DNA of 64,000 bases from Sphingosinicella sp. LHD-64 (lineage in GTDB: Bacteria > Pseudomonadota > Alphaproteobacteria > Sphingomonadales > Sphingomonadaceae), in NCBI RefSeq assembly GCF_031157375.1, contig NZ_JAVIFV010000001.1, positions 1,302,001 through 1,366,000 on the forward strand. The letters are read 5' to 3'. How positions within the stretch are numbered: the first letter of the stretch is position 1; every line of letters starts with the position of its first letter. The translations under genes were made by a program, and so were the position numbers. This document shows, piece after piece, positions 63,003 through 64,000 of the stretch. The notes beneath the pieces were generated by a model that worked only from the letters and a program-made list of their open reading frames with translations, did not search any database and was not told where the DNA came from.

Positions 63003-64000
63003 TGGCCCGCCTCGGCGCCTGGATCGAGCCGCGTCCCGAGGGCATCTATGTCCGTCCGGCCGATGCGTGGATCGATCCCTCCCAGCCGAAGGCCAGGGCG
63101 CTGGTCACCCACGGTCATGCGGATCATGCCCGCGGCGGCCATGACAAGGTCTGGGCGACGCCCGAGACGCTGGCGATCATGGCCTGCCGCTACGGGCCGC
63201 AACCCGAGAACCCGGTGGCCTATGGCGAGAGCGTCCGGCTCGGCGAGGTCGACATCCGCTTCATCCCCGCCGGTCACGTCCTCGGATCGGCCCAGATCGT
63301 GCTCGACCATGGCGGCGAGCGGATCGTCGTCTCCGGCGACTACAAGCGCCGGCCGGACCCGACCTGCGCGCCCTTCGAGCCGGTGCCCTGCGACGTGTTC
63401 GTCACCGAGGCGACCTTCGGCCTGCCCGTCTTCCGCCATCCGGCGACCGCCGAGGAGATCGATCGCCTGCTCCAGCGCCTCCACGACAATCCCGATCGCT
63501 GCATCCTCGTCGGCGCCTATGCGCTCGGCAAGGCGCAGCGGCTGATCGTCGAGATGCGCTGCCGCGGCCACCACGATCCGATCTATATCCACGGCGCTCT
63601 CGAACGATTGTGCGATCTCTACGCCCAATTCGGCGTGCCGCTCGGCGACCTCCGTCCGGCCACCGGCGTGTCCAAGGAGAAGCTGAAGGGCCGGATCATC
63701 CTTGCCCCACCTGGCTCACTCAACGATCGCTGGTCGCGGCGCCTGCCCGATCCGATCACCGCCATGGCCTCGGGCTGGATGCGCATCCGCCAGCGCGCGC
63801 GCCAGCGGCTGGTCGAAATGCCGCTCATCGTCTCCGACCATGCCGATTGGGACGAGCTTACCGAGACGATCCGGGAGCTCGCCCCGCGCGAGGTCTGGAT
63901 CACGCACGGTCGCGAGGACGCGCTGAAGCATTGGTGCATGACCCGCCAGATCAAGGCGCGCGAGCTGAACCTGGTCGGCTACGAGGACGAGGACGACTAG
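63002..64000 (+). CDS. Ligase-associated DNA exonuclease (metallo-beta-lactamase fold)
   Basis: The 332-residue nuclease has the metallo-beta-lactamase/beta-CASP signature VTHGHADHARGGHD near residue 35 (HxHxDH), AGHVLGSAQIVLDHG near 87 (His), VVSGDYKRRPDP near 110 (Asp), TEATFGLPVF near 132, and LIVSDHADWDELTE near 280 with a C-terminal WITHGREDA near 300. This is the Mn-dependent Exo protein of the lhr-exo-lig-mpe cluster. The stop TAG is the last codon of the window. An ATP-dependent DNA ligase gene is the expected next gene, but lies outside. Confidence 0.93.
   Translation: MARLGAWIEPRPEGIYVRPADAWIDPSQPKARALVTHGHADHARGGHDKVWATPETLAIMACRYGPQPENPVAYGESVRLGEVDIRFIPAGHVLGSAQIVLDHGGERIVVSGDYKRRPDPTCAPFEPVPCDVFVTEATFGLPVFRHPATAEEIDRLLQRLHDNPDRCILVGAYALGKAQRLIVEMRCRGHHDPIYIHGALERLCDLYAQFGVPLGDLRPATGVSKEKLKGRIILAPPGSLNDRWSRRLPDPITAMASGWMRIRQRARQRLVEMPLIVSDHADWDELTETIRELAPREVWITHGREDALKHWCMTRQIKARELNLVGYEDEDD

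Overview
The window reads as one uninterrupted stretch of a high-GC alphaproteobacterial chromosome, most likely from the Sphingomonadales. The reasons are the ybgC-tolQRAB-pal cluster next to ruvB, an EipA/DUF1134 protein, DUF4170, a twin-helix HIG1 protein beside a PduO-type cobalamin adenosyltransferase, very large TonB-dependent receptors, opgG/opgH glucan genes, frequent GTG/TTG starts and very tight gene packing. No rRNA, prophage, transposase, CRISPR array or plasmid gene was seen. Genus and species cannot be fixed from the sequence alone.

Layout. 1-2.4 kb: the start of a cobalamin adenosyltransferase gene, a small twin-helix membrane protein, gluQ and two HNH proteins. 2.2-5.9 kb: a five-gene minus-strand chain argH, LptM-like lipoprotein, galU, zntB, small HNH, with every junction a 4-bp overlap. 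5.9-9.8 kb: TlpA-like thioredoxin, EamA exporter, pyrimidine nucleotidase-dapD, zinc-ribbon protein. 9.9-13.8 kb: the coupled plus-strand operon ftsE-ftsX-ydcF-plsC-GH84 glycosidase. 13.9-17.4 kb: pheS-pheT. 17.4-22.4 kb: DUF5996, Gre factor, a small unknown protein, then an XRE/peptidase-domain regulator divergent from isocitrate lyase (aceA) and DUF4170. 22.5-26.4 kb: opgG-opgH facing rpmI-rplT. 26.5-34.8 kb: small housekeeping and accessory genes (glyoxalase-like proteins, AraC regulator, PQQ-type sugar dehydrogenase, prs, gltX, OsmC, LysE, GFA). 34.9-36.4 kb: lipoprotein, DUF1905, DUF1772. 36.5-43.4 kb: minus-strand envelope/recombination block ruvB, DUF3089 hydrolase, ybgC, tolQ, tolR, tolA, tolB, pal. 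43.5-45.6 kb: radical SAM enzyme and Tat-exported dipeptidase. 45.7-53.7 kb: two TonB-dependent receptors and a NarL-type two-component pair. 53.8-60 kb: tRNA-Ser(GCU), eipA, pyrC, ygfZ, hybrid histidine kinase, second dipeptidase. 60-64 kb: Lhr-core helicase, a methyltransferase and the ligase-associated exonuclease, two parts of the Lhr/Exo/Lig/Mpe repair cluster.

The most notable non-coding content is a set of intergenic palindromic elements. Two of them, 313-549 and 41058-41232, look like members of one structured family. They share AGGGYCCAGACCC termini, a second nested stem, and a conserved pair of boxes (GGCAAGGAG and CGACGCYGCC) about 40 nt apart that enclose a hairpin of unrelated sequence. 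A decayed left end of the same kind sits upstream of ruvB at 43428-43472. Other repeat types lie at 13838, 18403, 34850, 36471, 39691 and 45627. The one at 39691 lies between tolQ and tolR and contributes part of the tolR ribosome-binding site.

Functionally the window is mostly core metabolism and envelope maintenance: cell division (FtsEX), outer-membrane integrity (Tol-Pal, EipA), periplasmic glucans (OpgGH), phospholipid synthesis (PlsC), glyoxylate shunt (AceA and its likely regulator), translation (PheST, GltX, GluQ, L20, L35), and DNA repair (RuvB, Lhr/Exo). No intergenic stretch exceeds 300 bases; the longest, 47811-48086 and 51087-51362, hold the regulatory sites listed.
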